64,000 nt of DNA from Candidatus Paracaedibacter acanthamoebae (lineage in GTDB: Bacteria; Pseudomonadota; Alphaproteobacteria; Paracaedibacterales; Paracaedibacteraceae). Location: positions 1,321,001-1,385,000 of the forward strand of contig NZ_CP008941.1 in assembly GCF_000742835.1 (NCBI RefSeq), written 5' to 3'. This document shows positions 28,848 to 39,716 of this stretch, piece after piece (positions within the stretch are counted from its first letter, which is position 1; every line of letters begins with the position of its first letter). Both the position numbers and the translations under genes were made by a program. The notes below the pieces were generated by a model. That model made no database searches, was not told where the DNA came from, and saw only the letters and a list, made by a program, of their open reading frames with translations.

Positions 28848-31800
28848 CTAGAACCTATAAGTCAAATTTAGGGTTGCTTGATGGGCCTGAAGCTTAGAAG
28901 AAAGTTCTGCATTATAATTGGCGGCTAGCGATATATTGTTTGCTAATAAAACACTTCCCCCCACGCCTGGATTCACCATATTTTGGGCTTTTTCATGCAC
29001 AAACACTTGGAAATTTCCAGCGTATCCCGTGAAAGAAGCCTTGATCCCTTGAGAGCTGTGCAGATATTTTTTATAGGTATATCCTATTTTTCCATAAATA
29101 TAGAGATACATTCCATTAACATTAAACACCTGAGACGCCTGTATCCCTGTCTTTGCTTGGATAAAAGAATTATTGTGTTTATGGACGGTCAGACTTGGAT
29201 TAAGGCCCTCTTCTTTTTCAACGTATCCATCTTCTTTGAGGTAAAGCCATCCAAAACTGGCATACGGAGTCAGCGTAATATCTTTGGTAACCCCAAAGTC
29301 ACGTCCTATTTCCGTTAGGCCACTCAAATGATACCCATGATGCGTTTGTCTGTTTGTATATTTTGTACCAGCTAAGCTTAATGTACGCTTACCTTTAAAG
29401 TCATGATAACCATAAAATACGGAAGCATTAGCATACCAGTCCTCATCAGCAGGTTCCCACACCCAATATACACCACCATGATAGCTATTGATTCTACCTT
29501 TCCCATACCCCTGTCTTAAATGATAAGTTGTTTTGCCATAGCCAACGGTCGCTCCCATCCGTAAGTTTTCACTCACTAAAGTATCAACACCACCAGAGGT
29601 ATCTGTTACAGCCGCTCTAATCCCAGCTACCCCAATGGTTGGGCTGCCATCGCGATTGGACTTATGAGCGACATGACTGCCATTTTGTTGCAACCATAAG
29701 GTGGTCTGGCCCACGGTAGTGCATACATTTTGAGGGGCGGATTGGTTACTAGATGTTCCATCATTATATAAATCCGAGAAACGAAAAGTCTTTCCAAAAC
29801 GATTCTTTGCTCTTGTTTGTTGGCCCGTATTGGTCTGCACTAGGCTAACACTAAGCTGATTCGCCTCTGCCTCAGATGCCTTTATACGCTTTTTTATCCG
29901 CCGCAAATTACGATCAAGGAAGGAAAAGGACAAAATACCATCCATTTGGTTAAATTCATTGGCCATCAGCGATGAACTAATCAAGCCATTGGGTGCGGGA
30001 TGAATTTGATTAAATGCATCATAAACAGATGCAGTTGGCAAAGCCACAATAGCATTCTCAAACCTTTCAAGCATTGAGCCTGTAAGCAGAACATTTAAGC
30101 TATCTGTATACTGAGCCACAATGCCAGGGTTGCCTTGGGTGATCATATTACCAAAATAGACTTGCCTCACCCTTAGATAAACATCCCGACGCTGATGATC
30201 AAGGCTATATCTTAATAAAGGAGAACTTCCTGATACCGAGCTAAAAGTTCCGACAAGATCATTATCGGACTGCAGAATATGGTAAGGTAAGCTAGTACTA
30301 TAATCGCCTGGTTGGGGAATAACATAGACGGTACCCCTAAGCATGGCGGCACCATGTACAATGATAAGGTCAGAATCATTGGCGCTATTAATTTCGCACG
30401 CATAAACCCCATTCGTATTATCATAATTCTCTGAAACTTCAGTAATACCAATGGAATTGCCGGGTTTAACAGTCCCATTATTCGTCAAGCTTTTAATAGT
30501 CGCATTTCCAGTGAACATTGCGCCATTCCCAACCGTTACTGCAGAGTTAGGCAAACTTCCATTAACCCTAAGCGTTCCTTGAGTGACGGATGTATCGCCT
30601 GAAAAAATGCTACTTGGATATCGAAGTTCTAAGGTCCCCTCACCATTTTTTGTTAATTTACCCCCACCTATAATGGGGCCCGTGAGAACTGCATTATAGC
30701 CATCAGTATCAATGATGCCATCCGTCGCAAGAGCAATAGGATTAGCCACACCCGTTAAACTGGCGGCAATCTTCACGACAGTTCCTACTGCATTAAATCC
30801 AATATCACCAACGCCTGCTCCCTGATTACTAGCCAAAGCAATTGTCCCATTTTGCAGGAACCCGCCTGTAAAAGTGTTGATGCCTGATAGAACCAAGACG
30901 CCGCTCCCTGATTTATGAAGGGCGCCGGTGCCTGTAATGGCCCCACTTAAAACCACTGTTTTCCCCTGTGTGTCAATAAATCCATCAGTTTGTAAGTTAA
31001 TAGGATTAGCAATGGCACCTGTAAAATCATTACCTATCTTTAAAATACCAGTGCCTGATCCAGTAAATTCAAATTGTCCAGCAGCGTCACCCAGAGCTTG
31101 ATTATTGTTAATTTCTAAAGTCCCTTCCATAAGCTGCCAAGGGGTTACAGTGGCGGTAGAGTTTAATAATGTCCAGGTGCTTGTATCTTTTTTTTGATAA
31201 GAATTAAAACCTTGGTAGCCCCCATTCCCAAGCTGAATCACATCAAAAGTAGAAGGATCGGTGCCTCCTAAAATTAATGTATTATTTGTACCACTTGAGC
31301 AAACCACATTGCCCTGGAAAGAAAAACCATTGTGGAGTTCAAGAGTATTATTATTTCCTGTGAAATCAATAGCGTTAGCTGGATTCTCTCCACCTGTACC
31401 GGCTAAAATAGGACCACTCGTTTTAACTGTCACATTATCACCCGTGGTCGCAATACCGGCACCTGCTATACTAAGCACCACTGTATCACTTTGAGATCCT
31501 AGAGCCCCACCACTACCAACGCCTCCAGCAGGTCCACTGCTATAAAAAAAATATGTAGCCTTTCCACTATTCCCACCTCTTATTGTTCCCCCTATATTAT
31601 TAATTGTGCTATTACCACTGATGGAAATACCGATACCTCCTATCGCTGCTAGGCTATCTCTATATAAAGCATCCCCACCATTGACGATTCCCTCATTATT
31701 AATGGTGACGCTCGAACCGAGACAAGTCACCCCCGCGCCCCCAACAGATCCCGCACCGCCTGTTATTGAAGCTCCAGAATTATTGCTTAATGTACCATTT

Positions 31801-32522
31801 GCCGTAAAGATAACGCCGGCACCGCCACCACCACAAGCTCGCAGGCCAATCCCCCCACTTCCTCCTGTTATAGAACCTGCCGAAGTGTTTGTTATGATAC
31901 CATTGCTTGCGTTCAAGATAAGGCCAGCACCCCCGCCGCCGGCACCGCCCGCAGCATTCGGTTTTAAAACGTCACCGGGATTACCCGCATCACCGCCCTT
32001 TCCCCCAATAATAATAGAGGATATACTTGTATCTACGGCAACGATGACCCCATCACCGCCGCCGCCGCCGCCGCCGCCGCCACCCACATTAAAAGGAGAC
32101 GAATTTCCATCTCCTCCACTCCCACCATTGCCACCGGCTCCACCCGTGATTGATGAGTTAATATTACTCCCACCTGAAGTCGTGTTACCACCACCGCCAC
32201 CACCACCAGCACCTGTCGCATCATTAGCATCACCAGCGTTGGTCCCACTGGCTCCATTACCTACCCCGGCAGCACCCGCGCTTCCCCCCGCCCCAGCCAT
32301 AGAGCCATCTTCACCGGCAGTTCCAGCCGTGGAAAGTGCCGTGCCGTCATTTCCATTGCCACCTGTTCCTCCTCTGCTACCAAAAAAAGCCCCCCCTGTT
32401 CCCCCCGTACCACCCGCTAAAAGAGGGGTAGAAATCATCATTATCATAAAGGAAATGGACGTCACGGATATTATAGAAAGTCTACAACTATCACTAAGAG
32501 AAACAGATTTCTTCATAACCAT
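28848..32522 (-). CDS. Autotransporter with glycine-rich passenger (copy 1)
   Basis: Type V secretion protein of 1,224 aa. Order: signal peptide (about 1-36, SFMIMMISTPLLAG), an extremely Gly-rich low-complexity region (about 37-330, GGTGG/GGNGG units), a beta-helix passenger with autotransporter-associated strand repeats (about 380-680; GTGALHKSGSGVLVLSGINT, GGKLTKNGEGTLEL, LTNNGTVKPGNSIG), a linker, and a C-terminal 12-strand beta-barrel (about 930-1224; MGATVGYGKTTYHLRQGYGK) ending LNLTYRF, the terminal Phe that BAM recognises. The start is ATG 32522 (GAGG 7 bp upstream) or ATG 32516. It is a tandem paralogue of the copy at 32765-36128. An adhesin-like role at the cell surface is inferred. 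Confidence 0.88.
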   Translation of the reverse strand: MVMKKSVSLSDSCRLSIISVTSISFMIMMISTPLLAGGTGGTGGAFFGSRGGTGGNGNDGTALSTAGTAGEDGSMAGAGGSAGAAGVGNGASGTNAGDANDATGAGGGGGGGNTTSGGSNINSSITGGAGGNGGSGGDGNSSPFNVGGGGGGGGGGDGVIVAVDTSISSIIIGGKGGDAGNPGDVLKPNAAGGAGGGGAGLILNASNGIITNTSAGSITGGSGGIGLRACGGGGAGVIFTANGTLSNNSGASITGGAGSVGGAGVTCLGSSVTINNEGIVNGGDALYRDSLAAIGGIGISISGNSTINNIGGTIRGGNSGKATYFFYSSGPAGGVGSGGALGSQSDTVVLSIAGAGIATTGDNVTVKTSGPILAGTGGENPANAIDFTGNNNTLELHNGFSFQGNVVCSSGTNNTLILGGTDPSTFDVIQLGNGGYQGFNSYQKKDTSTWTLLNSTATVTPWQLMEGTLEINNNQALGDAAGQFEFTGSGTGILKIGNDFTGAIANPINLQTDGFIDTQGKTVVLSGAITGTGALHKSGSGVLVLSGINTFTGGFLQNGTIALASNQGAGVGDIGFNAVGTVVKIAASLTGVANPIALATDGIIDTDGYNAVLTGPIIGGGKLTKNGEGTLELRYPSSIFSGDTSVTQGTLRVNGSLPNSAVTVGNGAMFTGNATIKSLTNNGTVKPGNSIGITEVSENYDNTNGVYACEINSANDSDLIIVHGAAMLRGTVYVIPQPGDYSTSLPYHILQSDNDLVGTFSSVSGSSPLLRYSLDHQRRDVYLRVRQVYFGNMITQGNPGIVAQYTDSLNVLLTGSMLERFENAIVALPTASVYDAFNQIHPAPNGLISSSLMANEFNQMDGILSFSFLDRNLRRIKKRIKASEAEANQLSVSLVQTNTGQQTRAKNRFGKTFRFSDLYNDGTSSNQSAPQNVCTTVGQTTLWLQQNGSHVAHKSNRDGSPTIGVAGIRAAVTDTSGGVDTLVSENLRMGATVGYGKTTYHLRQGYGKGRINSYHGGVYWVWEPADEDWYANASVFYGYHDFKGKRTLSLAGTKYTNRQTHHGYHLSGLTEIGRDFGVTKDITLTPYASFGWLYLKEDGYVEKEEGLNPSLTVHKHNNSFIQAKTGIQASQVFNVNGMYLYIYGKIGYTYKKYLHSSQGIKASFTGYAGNFQVFVHEKAQNMVNPGVGGSVLLANNISLAANYNAELSSKLQAHQATLNLTYRF

Positions 32523-32544
32523 TAGACCTCAAGCCAACATCACA

Positions 32545-32698
32545 CCTTTCTTAAGTATGAGAAATTATTGAAAAAAATAAATTAATTAAAATTATTAATA
32601 AAATATATTTTTTATATATTGAGGAATCCTTGATTAAAGGAATCAACCTTCTGTTATTTCAAAGAGGAAAGCTATTCTCGAAGCCTTTTAAGTGAAAA
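32545..32698 (-). repeat. Upstream region of autotransporter 1, duplicated at 36272-36427
   Basis: This AT-rich segment aligns with 36272-36427. The best-matching blocks are CTTTCNTAAGTATG, TTAAAATTATTAA and ATTTCAAARAGGAAARCTATTC...CCTTTT. Each lies directly upstream of an autotransporter start, so the duplication included the leader and probably the promoter. I cannot place a confident -10. Confidence 0.65.
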
Positions 32699-32721
32699 GA
32701 ACCGTAAGTAGACAAGCACTT

Positions 32722-32757
32722 ATTGAGCCAACTGTGTCCAAAAACAAGTGGCTCAAT
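32722..32757. terminator. Inverted repeat 3' of autotransporter 2
   Basis: ATTGAGCCA (32722-32730) and TGGCTCAAT (32749-32757) form a perfect 9-bp stem with an 18-nt loop, 7 bp beyond the autotransporter 2 stop. No T-tract follows on the minus strand, so a factor-dependent terminator or RNA-stability element is possible. Confidence 0.45.
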
Positions 32758-32764
32758 TAGTTGC

Positions 32765-35700
32765 CTAAAACATATACGTCAAATTTAAGGTTGCTTGATG
32801 GATGCGAAGCTTAGAAGAAAGTTCTGCATTATAATTTCCTGTGAGGGAGATATTATTGGCTAATAAAATACTTCCCCCTATCCCGGGATTCATCATATTT
32901 TGGGCTTTATCGCGGACAAACACTTGGAAATTTCCTGCATATCCTGTAAAAGAAGCCTTGATCCCTTGAGAATTATGCAGATTTTTTTTATAAATATATC
33001 CCATTTTTCCATAAATATAGAGATGCATTCCGCGAACATTAAACACCCGAGACGCCTGAACGCCTGTTTTTGCTTGGATAAAAGAATTATTGTGTTTATG
33101 GACTGTCAGGCTTGGATTAAGGCCTTCTGCTTTTTCTACATAGCCCCCTTCTTTAAAATACAATCCGCCAAAACCACCATAAGGGGTTATAGTAATTTCT
33201 TTAGTCACAGCAAAGTCACGTCCGACTTCTGTCATTCCCCCCATATGATAACCATGATGCGTCTGACTGTTTGTATATTTTACACCCGTTAAGGTTAGAG
33301 TCCGCTTACCTTTAAAGTCATGATAACCGTAAAATGCAGAAGCATTAGCATACCAATCTTTAACAAATTCCCACACACTGTATAAACCGACACGATAGCT
33401 ATTGATTTTGCCTTTCCCATATCCCTGTCTTAAATGATAAGTTGTTTTGCCATATCCAACAGTAGCACCCATCCGTAATTTTTCAGTGACTAAAGTATCC
33501 ACCCCAGCCGAAGTATCTGTTAATCTCGACTTAACGCCAGCTACCCCAAGAGTAGCACTTCCATCTCGTTTCGACTCCTGATCGATATAGCTCCCCGTTT
33601 GTTGGGCCCAAAGTGTGGTCCCTCCCACAGTAGTCCGCACATTTTGAGGCATTGATTGACTGTTAGCCATACCATCCGTATATAAATCTGAGAAACGGAA
33701 AGTCTTTCCAAAACGTTCTCCTCGCCCTGTTGATGGAAGTGAATTGATTGGTGCAACATTAGCGTTGAGTTGGGTAATATTTGCCCCAGCCGCCTTTAGT
33801 TGATCTTTTATCATGTGCGCATTGCGATCGAGGAAAGAAAAGGATACAATACCATCCATTTGGTTAAATTCATTGGTCATCACCGATGAGCTAATCAAGC
33901 CATTGGGCGTTGGATGAATCTGATTAAATGCCTCATAAACATCTGCTGTTGGCAATGGAAAAATAGCATTCTCAAATCGCTTAAGGACTGAGGTGGAAGA
34001 AAGACTTCCTAAACTATCTATATGTTGAGCAATAATGCCGCCATTACCTTCTTTTATAATAGAGCCAAGCGCTACAGGGCTTACTGTTAGAGACACCTGC
34101 TTATTTACATAATCGTAGCTAAGCTTATAACCTAATAAAGGAGAGGCTCCTGTTACTGCGCTAAAAGTTCCTGCAAGGGAGGTTCCGGCCTCTAAAATAG
34201 TATAAGTAAACCCACCACTATAATCACCGGCTCGAGGTATAACATACAAAGCCCCCCCAGCATGGCTGTCCCGCCTACCGCAATAAGATCAGACCCTCCT
34301 GCCCTATTAATTTCGCATACATAAGTCCCATTTGTATTATCAAAATCAGTTGCAACTTGGATCACCCCAAGAGAAGTACCGGGTTTGACAGTCCCCAAGT
34401 TTGTTAGACTCCCAACCATCCCATTCCCCGTCAATTTTGCGCCATTATTAACCGTAACTGCCGAATTAGAAAAAACTCCATTAACCTTAAGCTCACCAGC
34501 ATTTATTATTGCTCCTGCAAAGGATGGACTTGATGCTCGCGTGAGTTCTAAGATTCCTGTACCGTTTTTTATTAATTTACCTGATCCACTGAGATCCCCA
34601 TTCAAAACTGCATTATAGCCATTTGTATCAATGATACCATCCATAGAAAAAAGAATGGAATTATCGATTGAGCCTGCTAAATTATTACCAATCTTCAAAA
34701 CTCCCCCGCCTGTTCCTTCAAATGTCAGCCCCCCACTGGCATCCCCTAAGGCACGATTATTGCTGACTTCTAAACTTCCCTCTGTCAGCGACCATTGCGT
34801 TATCGCTGTTGTAAAATTCGATAATGTCCAAGTATTAGGTCCCTTTTTTCATATTTATTAAAATTTTGATAACTATCGCTCCCTAATTTTGCCACATCAA
34901 AAGTGGAGTCAACCGTCCCCCCTAAAACCAGTATATTATTGGTATGGCCACTGCCCGAACAAACCACATTGCCTACGAAAGAATAACCATTTTGAAGCTC
35001 TAAAACATTATTATCCCCTGAAAAAGTAATGGCATTATAAGTCCTATTAAAAATATCCATCCCCGCGGTGAATGCTGCTCCGCCAGAAATAGGACCACTG
35101 GTAATGACCGTCACATTTCCGCCAGTAGCATTAATACCTTCCCCGCCTAATCGAGTTATAGATCCATTATTATTCCGAGAACCAATAGCCCCTCCACTAC
35201 CATTTCCACCCTCTGCTCCACTATAATTCGACGTAAAGCTCGCACCGTTACCCCCGTTAATAGCCCCTGTATTATTGATCGTCGTATCACTAACGACAGA
35301 AATGCCTGCTCCCGCGGTTCCCCCCATAGCAGAAGGACCGTTACCACCTTTTATTACCCCCTCGTTAGTAATACTCACATTAGGAGCAAAAAGAACAACA
35401 CCTTTACCGCCCTCGTATCCATTACCTCCCGTTATGGCGGCTGCGTTGTTTAATGTCCCACTTGTCGTAAAGATAATACCGGCACCACCACTCCCCATAG
35501 GGGTGACAGTGAGATTACCGCCATTACCTCCGGCAATAGAGGTAGTAGAGTTAGTGGTTATAGTGCCGTTGGCGGTCATGACAACACCGGCACCGCCACC
35601 GCCCCCGCCACTAGCACCGGCACTATCTCCCCCATTTCCCCCGGTAATATTAGCGTTTATACTCGTATCTCCCGTAAGGATGACTCCATCACCCCCACCG

Positions 35701-36128
35701 CCGCCGCCGCCATTGCCACCTCCTCCACTACCCCTGCCACCATTTCCGCCATCACCACCGGTGATCGTTAACATGATGCTGCCACCACCAACAATCGTGG
35801 TATTACCACCGGCACCGCCGCCGCCTGCAGCTGTTCCCCCACTAGCATCGCCACCATTGTCACCCCTGCCTCCGTTCACGGCATCAGCACTGCCCCCGCT
35901 TCCGCCTGTGCCTGTACCATTATCCCCATCCGTTCCATCCGTTGGATCTATAACACCATCATTTCCACTCCCCCCTGTGCCACCTGTACTCCCATTAATG
36001 AAAGACCCAGTTCCGCCGGTACTACCCGCAAAAATAGGCGTTGAAACCATTGCTGTTATAAGGAAAGCCGATGTTAGATAGGTGATGGAAAGTCGAAAAC
36101 CAACAGAAAAAGAGAGAGTTTTTTTCAT
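32765..36128 (-). pseudogene. Autotransporter with glycine-rich passenger (copy 2), two frameshifts
   Basis: Paralogue of copy 1, about 1,120 aa if rebuilt. Segments: 36128-34850, signal peptide (ITAMVSTPIFAG) and Gly-rich passenger; about 34849-34258, beta-helix repeats (GSGKLIKNGTGILELT, LTNLGTVKPGTSLGVIQV); 34257-32765, linker and beta-barrel ending LNLTYMF. Break 1 is at T6 34844-34849 (A6 on the coding strand): adding one A joins KYEKKGPNTWTLSNF. Break 2 is at C7 34252-34258 (G7 coding): adding one G joins AMLGGALYVIPRAGDY, matching AMLRGTVYVIP in copy 1. The barrel is very similar to copy 1. The frames are otherwise clean, so expression by slippage, phase variation or base-call error are all open. 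Classified as broken because two shifts are needed. Confidence 0.82.
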
Positions 36129-36271
36129 AAAACTAAACCTTTAATAAGAGTGAAAAAGTATAAAGGGAGTTTGGTAGAAAAAACATTACAGCGCCTAAAC
36201 TCTGTAGGTCAAAAAATGACTTTATTTTCTCTATCCAGCTCCTCGTTCAACACCCAATTAATTTCATTAAC

Positions 36272-36427
36272 CCTTTCATAAGTATGGTAAACTATTCATA
36301 ACACACAAAATTTATTAAAATTATTAAGAAAGTGTATATTTCGTTCCTTGAGTAGCTCCTAACCGAGGGAGTCAGGCATCTTGACATTTCAAAAAGGAAA
36401 ACTATTCCCTAGACCTTTTGGGCGAAA
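36272..36427 (-). repeat. Upstream region of autotransporter 2, duplicated at 32545-32698
   Basis: Counterpart of the segment at 32545-32698. It contains TTGACA at 36381-36386 on the plus strand, which might instead serve ileS (TATTCC 16 bp on is only 3/6). The 343-bp gap 36129-36471 holds nothing else recognised. Confidence 0.6.
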
Positions 36428-36471
36428 CGTCCTAAAATGGGTCAAAATGACGCTGTGAAATAGATAGAAAA

Positions 36472-39237
36472 ATGGATTTAAAAAATACTGTCTTTTTGCC
36501 AAAAACTGACTTTTCGATGAAAGCCAGTCTGGCAGTTCGTGAACCTGACTTTTTAGATTACTGGAAAGAAATCGATTTATATCAAAAAATTCGAACTCAA
36601 TCGAAAGGCCGTAAGAAATTTATTCTCCATTTTGGCCCGCCCTATGCCAATGGTCACATTCACATTGGTCATGCGCTGTCTGAAACACTTAAAGACGTTA
36701 TTAACAAAACTTATCAGATGAAGGGCTATGACGCCCCGATGGTTCCAGGCTGGGATTGCCATGGGTTGCCCATTGAATGGAAAGTTGAAGAAGGCTATCG
36801 GGCCAGTGGTATGAATAAAGACGAAGTACCGATTCTTGAATTCCGCGAGGAATGCCGTGCCTTTGCTGATAAATGGATTCCTATTCAAAGCCAAGAATTC
36901 CAACGATTAGGCATTATCGCTGATTGGGACAATCCTTATATTACAATGAATTATGCTGCCGAAGCCCGCATTGTTGAACAGTTGGGGAAATTTCTGTTGA
37001 ATGGCAGCCTTTATCGCGGTCTCAAACCAGTAATGTGGTCAGTTGTTGAAAAAACAGCCTTGGCTGAAGCGGAAGTTGAATACAAGGATTACACCTCTGA
37101 TTCAATTTATGTCTCCTTTCCTATTGTCAAAACAAATCAGGCGGATCTGAAAGATGTTCACGCTGTGATTTGGACGACCACGCCGTGGACCCTGCCAGGG
37201 AACCGTGCGCTTGCCTTTGGTCAAGACTATGATTATGAGGTTATTCTTAACAAAGAGTCAGGCAAGAAGTATCTCTTGTCTCAAGAACTAAGAGCCAATG
37301 TTTGTGCGACAATGGGATGGGACGCGATAGAAGTTGTTGCGGTGATAAAAGGAACTGATCTTGCTGGCTCTATCGCCCATCATCCTTTGTATGGTAAAGG
37401 CTATGATTTTGACGTGCCGTTGATCCATGGAGATCATGTAACCACTGATGCCGGAACAGGCCTCGTTCACACAGCGCCAGGTCATGGTGTTGAAGACTTT
37501 GAGGTTGGGAAAGCCCATGGCATTGAAATCGCTCAACCTGTTGGACCGGATGGGATCTACTATGATCACGTCCCCTTGTTTGCTGGGTTGCATGTCTATA
37601 AAGCGAATCCCGCTGTTATGGCTGCTTTACTGGAAGCAGAACATTTACTTCATGCCGGCAAAATTGTCCACAGCTACCCTCATTCTTGGCGTTCTAAAGC
37701 ACCTCTAATTTTCCGGGCAACCTCTCAATGGTTTATCAGCATGGAAAACACAAGCCTCAGAGACAAGGCTTTAAAGGCTATTGATACGGTTGAGTGGTAT
37801 CCGACACAAGGTAAAAATCGAATAAAATCCATGGTCGAAGGTCGCCCAGATTGGTGCATCTCGCGCCAGCGCGCTTGGGGAACGCCGATGACTCTGTTTG
37901 TTCATAAGCAGACAGGCGAGGTTTTATGCGATCCGGAAGTTCATGCTCGAATCGTGGAAGCAATTCATCAAGAAGGTGGCGATGCCTGGTTTTCAAGCCC
38001 TGCAGAGCGATTCTTAGGCGACAAATACAGTGCCAATGATTATGAGCAAGTTCGTGACATTCTTGATGTTTGGTTCGATAGCGGCTGTTCTCATGAGTTT
38101 GTCTTAAAAGACCGTCAAGATCTATCCTGGCCTGCCGACCTTTACCTGGAAGGTTCCGACCAGCATCGCGGGTGGTTCCAATCTTCTTTATTGGAATCCT
38201 GTGGCACTGAGGGTGTTGCCCCTTATCGTAAGGTTTTAACCCATGGATTCGTATTGGATGAAAAGGGTTACAAAATGTCCAAATCCTTGGGCAATGTTGT
38301 CGCCCCAAATGAAGTTATTGACAAACTAGGAGCTGACTTGCTGCGGTTGTGGATTGTGTCGGCTGACTATTCGGATGACATGCGTATCGGCAAGGAAATC
38401 TTGAAACAACAAGAAGATATATATCGCCGTTTACGCAATACGCTGCGCTATTTACTTGGAGCGTTAGATGGATACAGCGAGGCGGAAGCAATTGACTTGA
38501 CGGACATGCCTGAATTAGAGCAATGGATTTTCCACAAGCTAGCAGAACTTCAAGAGCTGCATGATCGCAGTCTCGCGACATTTGATCTGACTAGCTTTTA
38601 TTATGCCCTGCATAATTTCTGTGCCTCCGATCTATCGGCATTTTATTTCGATATTCGTAAAGACTGCCTTTATTGCGATCCGATCACCAGTTCCCGGCGC
38701 AAAGCAACGCGCACAGCCATGCACTATATTTTTGAACATTTAGTTCATTGGTTAGCGCCGGTCCTAAGCTTTACTGCAGAAGAGGCCTTTTTGACACGTT
38801 ATGGTAAAACCGGGGACAGTATCCACTTGAAGCAGTTCCCAGCCATCGGCAACAATTGGGCCAATCCAGAGCTAGGGGCGAAATGGGATAAACTACGCCA
38901 TAGCCGTCGCGTTATTACAGGTGCCTTAGAGGTAGAACGGGCCGCTAAAACAATTGGCTCTAGCCTTCAAGCGCAAGTAACAATTTTTGCAAGCCCCGCG
39001 ATGGCTGATTTCTTAAATCAGTTTGATATGGCAGAATTGGGAATTACCTCGAATGCCATCCTTACAATTGCCCAACCACCGCCTCAGGCTTTTGTCCTAG
39101 AGGATGTCACCGATATAGGAGTTATTGTCTCACCCGCTGAGGGAGATAAATGTGTTCGATGCTGGCGCATTTTACCCGAAGTATCCAGCCATCAGCATTC
39201 TCTGTGTATCCGTTGTGATGAGGCGATAGCAGCATGA
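36472..39237 (+). CDS. ileS: Isoleucyl-tRNA synthetase
   Basis: IleRS charges tRNA-Ile and edits mischarged Val. The 921-aa class Ia enzyme has the HIGH motif (HIGH at 64-67), the Rossmann segment VPGWDCHGLPIEWKVE, an editing CP1 domain (TTTPWTLPGNRALAF, DAGTGLVHTAPGHGVEDFEV), LDVWFDSGCSHEFVL, KMSKS at 601-605, an anticodon-binding helical domain, and a C-terminal zinc finger CVRCWRILPE...CIRCDEAI. Length is the bacterial short type. lspA overlaps its stop by 4 bp (ATGA). The start ATG at 36472 has a weak ribosome-binding site. Confidence 0.97.
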   Translation: MDLKNTVFLPKTDFSMKASLAVREPDFLDYWKEIDLYQKIRTQSKGRKKFILHFGPPYANGHIHIGHALSETLKDVINKTYQMKGYDAPMVPGWDCHGLPIEWKVEEGYRASGMNKDEVPILEFREECRAFADKWIPIQSQEFQRLGIIADWDNPYITMNYAAEARIVEQLGKFLLNGSLYRGLKPVMWSVVEKTALAEAEVEYKDYTSDSIYVSFPIVKTNQADLKDVHAVIWTTTPWTLPGNRALAFGQDYDYEVILNKESGKKYLLSQELRANVCATMGWDAIEVVAVIKGTDLAGSIAHHPLYGKGYDFDVPLIHGDHVTTDAGTGLVHTAPGHGVEDFEVGKAHGIEIAQPVGPDGIYYDHVPLFAGLHVYKANPAVMAALLEAEHLLHAGKIVHSYPHSWRSKAPLIFRATSQWFISMENTSLRDKALKAIDTVEWYPTQGKNRIKSMVEGRPDWCISRQRAWGTPMTLFVHKQTGEVLCDPEVHARIVEAIHQEGGDAWFSSPAERFLGDKYSANDYEQVRDILDVWFDSGCSHEFVLKDRQDLSWPADLYLEGSDQHRGWFQSSLLESCGTEGVAPYRKVLTHGFVLDEKGYKMSKSLGNVVAPNEVIDKLGADLLRLWIVSADYSDDMRIGKEILKQQEDIYRRLRNTLRYLLGALDGYSEAEAIDLTDMPELEQWIFHKLAELQELHDRSLATFDLTSFYYALHNFCASDLSAFYFDIRKDCLYCDPITSSRRKATRTAMHYIFEHLVHWLAPVLSFTAEEAFLTRYGKTGDSIHLKQFPAIGNNWANPELGAKWDKLRHSRRVITGALEVERAAKTIGSSLQAQVTIFASPAMADFLNQFDMAELGITSNAILTIAQPPPQAFVLEDVTDIGVIVSPAEGDKCVRCWRILPEVSSHQHSLCIRCDEAIAA

Positions 39238-39716
39238 AAAATTTACGAATATTTGGGTTTGTCTGGGCGGTGCTTTTTTTGATAGCCGATTTTGCCAGCA
39301 AATATATTGTTCTAAGTTGGTTTGACAAAGGTGGAGAAGCTATCACCGTAACGCCCTTCTTTAACATTATCTTAGCCTTTAACCGGGGGGTTAGTTTTGG
39401 CATGTTTCATGCCGATAGCCCTCATGGCGTTTACATGCTTCTGGGCGTAGCCGTTATTCTCTCCGCTTTAGTGGGGACGTGGTTATGGCAAGCAGAAAAC
39501 AAATGTCAAAGTATCTGTTTTGGCATGATTTTGGGCGGCGCTTTGGGAAATATTTATGATCGCGTCATCTATGGAGCGGTTGTTGATTTTTTGGATTTTC
39601 ATGCTTTTGGATACCATTGGTACACCTTTAACATAGCCGATTGTGGCATTGTGATTGGTGCAATATTATTACTTATAGATTTGGTCTTTCTAACCAAAAA
39701 AGAGGATTTTAACTAA
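39234..39716 (+). CDS. lspA: Lipoprotein signal peptidase II
   Basis: LspA is the inner-membrane aspartyl protease that removes the signal peptide from prolipoproteins. The 160-aa protein has four transmembrane helices and the family motifs FNRGVSFGMF, GGALGNIYDRV, GAVVDFLDFH and FNIADCGIVIG. The two catalytic Asp residues are those of YDRV...VVDFLDF and NIAD. It overlaps ileS by 4 bp and the next lipoprotein gene by 1 bp, a tight operon in which the peptidase is coupled to a likely substrate. Confidence 0.95.
   Translation: MKNLRIFGFVWAVLFLIADFASKYIVLSWFDKGGEAITVTPFFNIILAFNRGVSFGMFHADSPHGVYMLLGVAVILSALVGTWLWQAENKCQSICFGMILGGALGNIYDRVIYGAVVDFLDFHAFGYHWYTFNIADCGIVIGAILLLIDLVFLTKKEDFN

Noticed and set aside
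31900-32420. Gly-rich triplet-like repeats as a CRISPR or VNTR array
   Set aside because: Units are irregular GGN-codon low complexity inside a coding frame; no constant repeat/spacer spacing.
31606-32571. Long plus-strand proline-rich open frame
   Set aside because: It is the antisense of the Gly-rich GGC/GGT codons of autotransporter 1; no start context, and low complexity explains the openness.
35275-36081. Second plus-strand proline-rich open frame
   Set aside because: Same artefact, antisense to the Gly-rich part of autotransporter 2.
36129-36471. T-box or other riboswitch upstream of ileS
   Set aside because: No T-box sequence or terminator/antiterminator pair is visible, and such elements are not expected in proteobacteria.
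36577-36903. Minus-strand frame inside ileS
   Set aside because: Shadow of the conserved catalytic region of ileS, with no independent coding signal.
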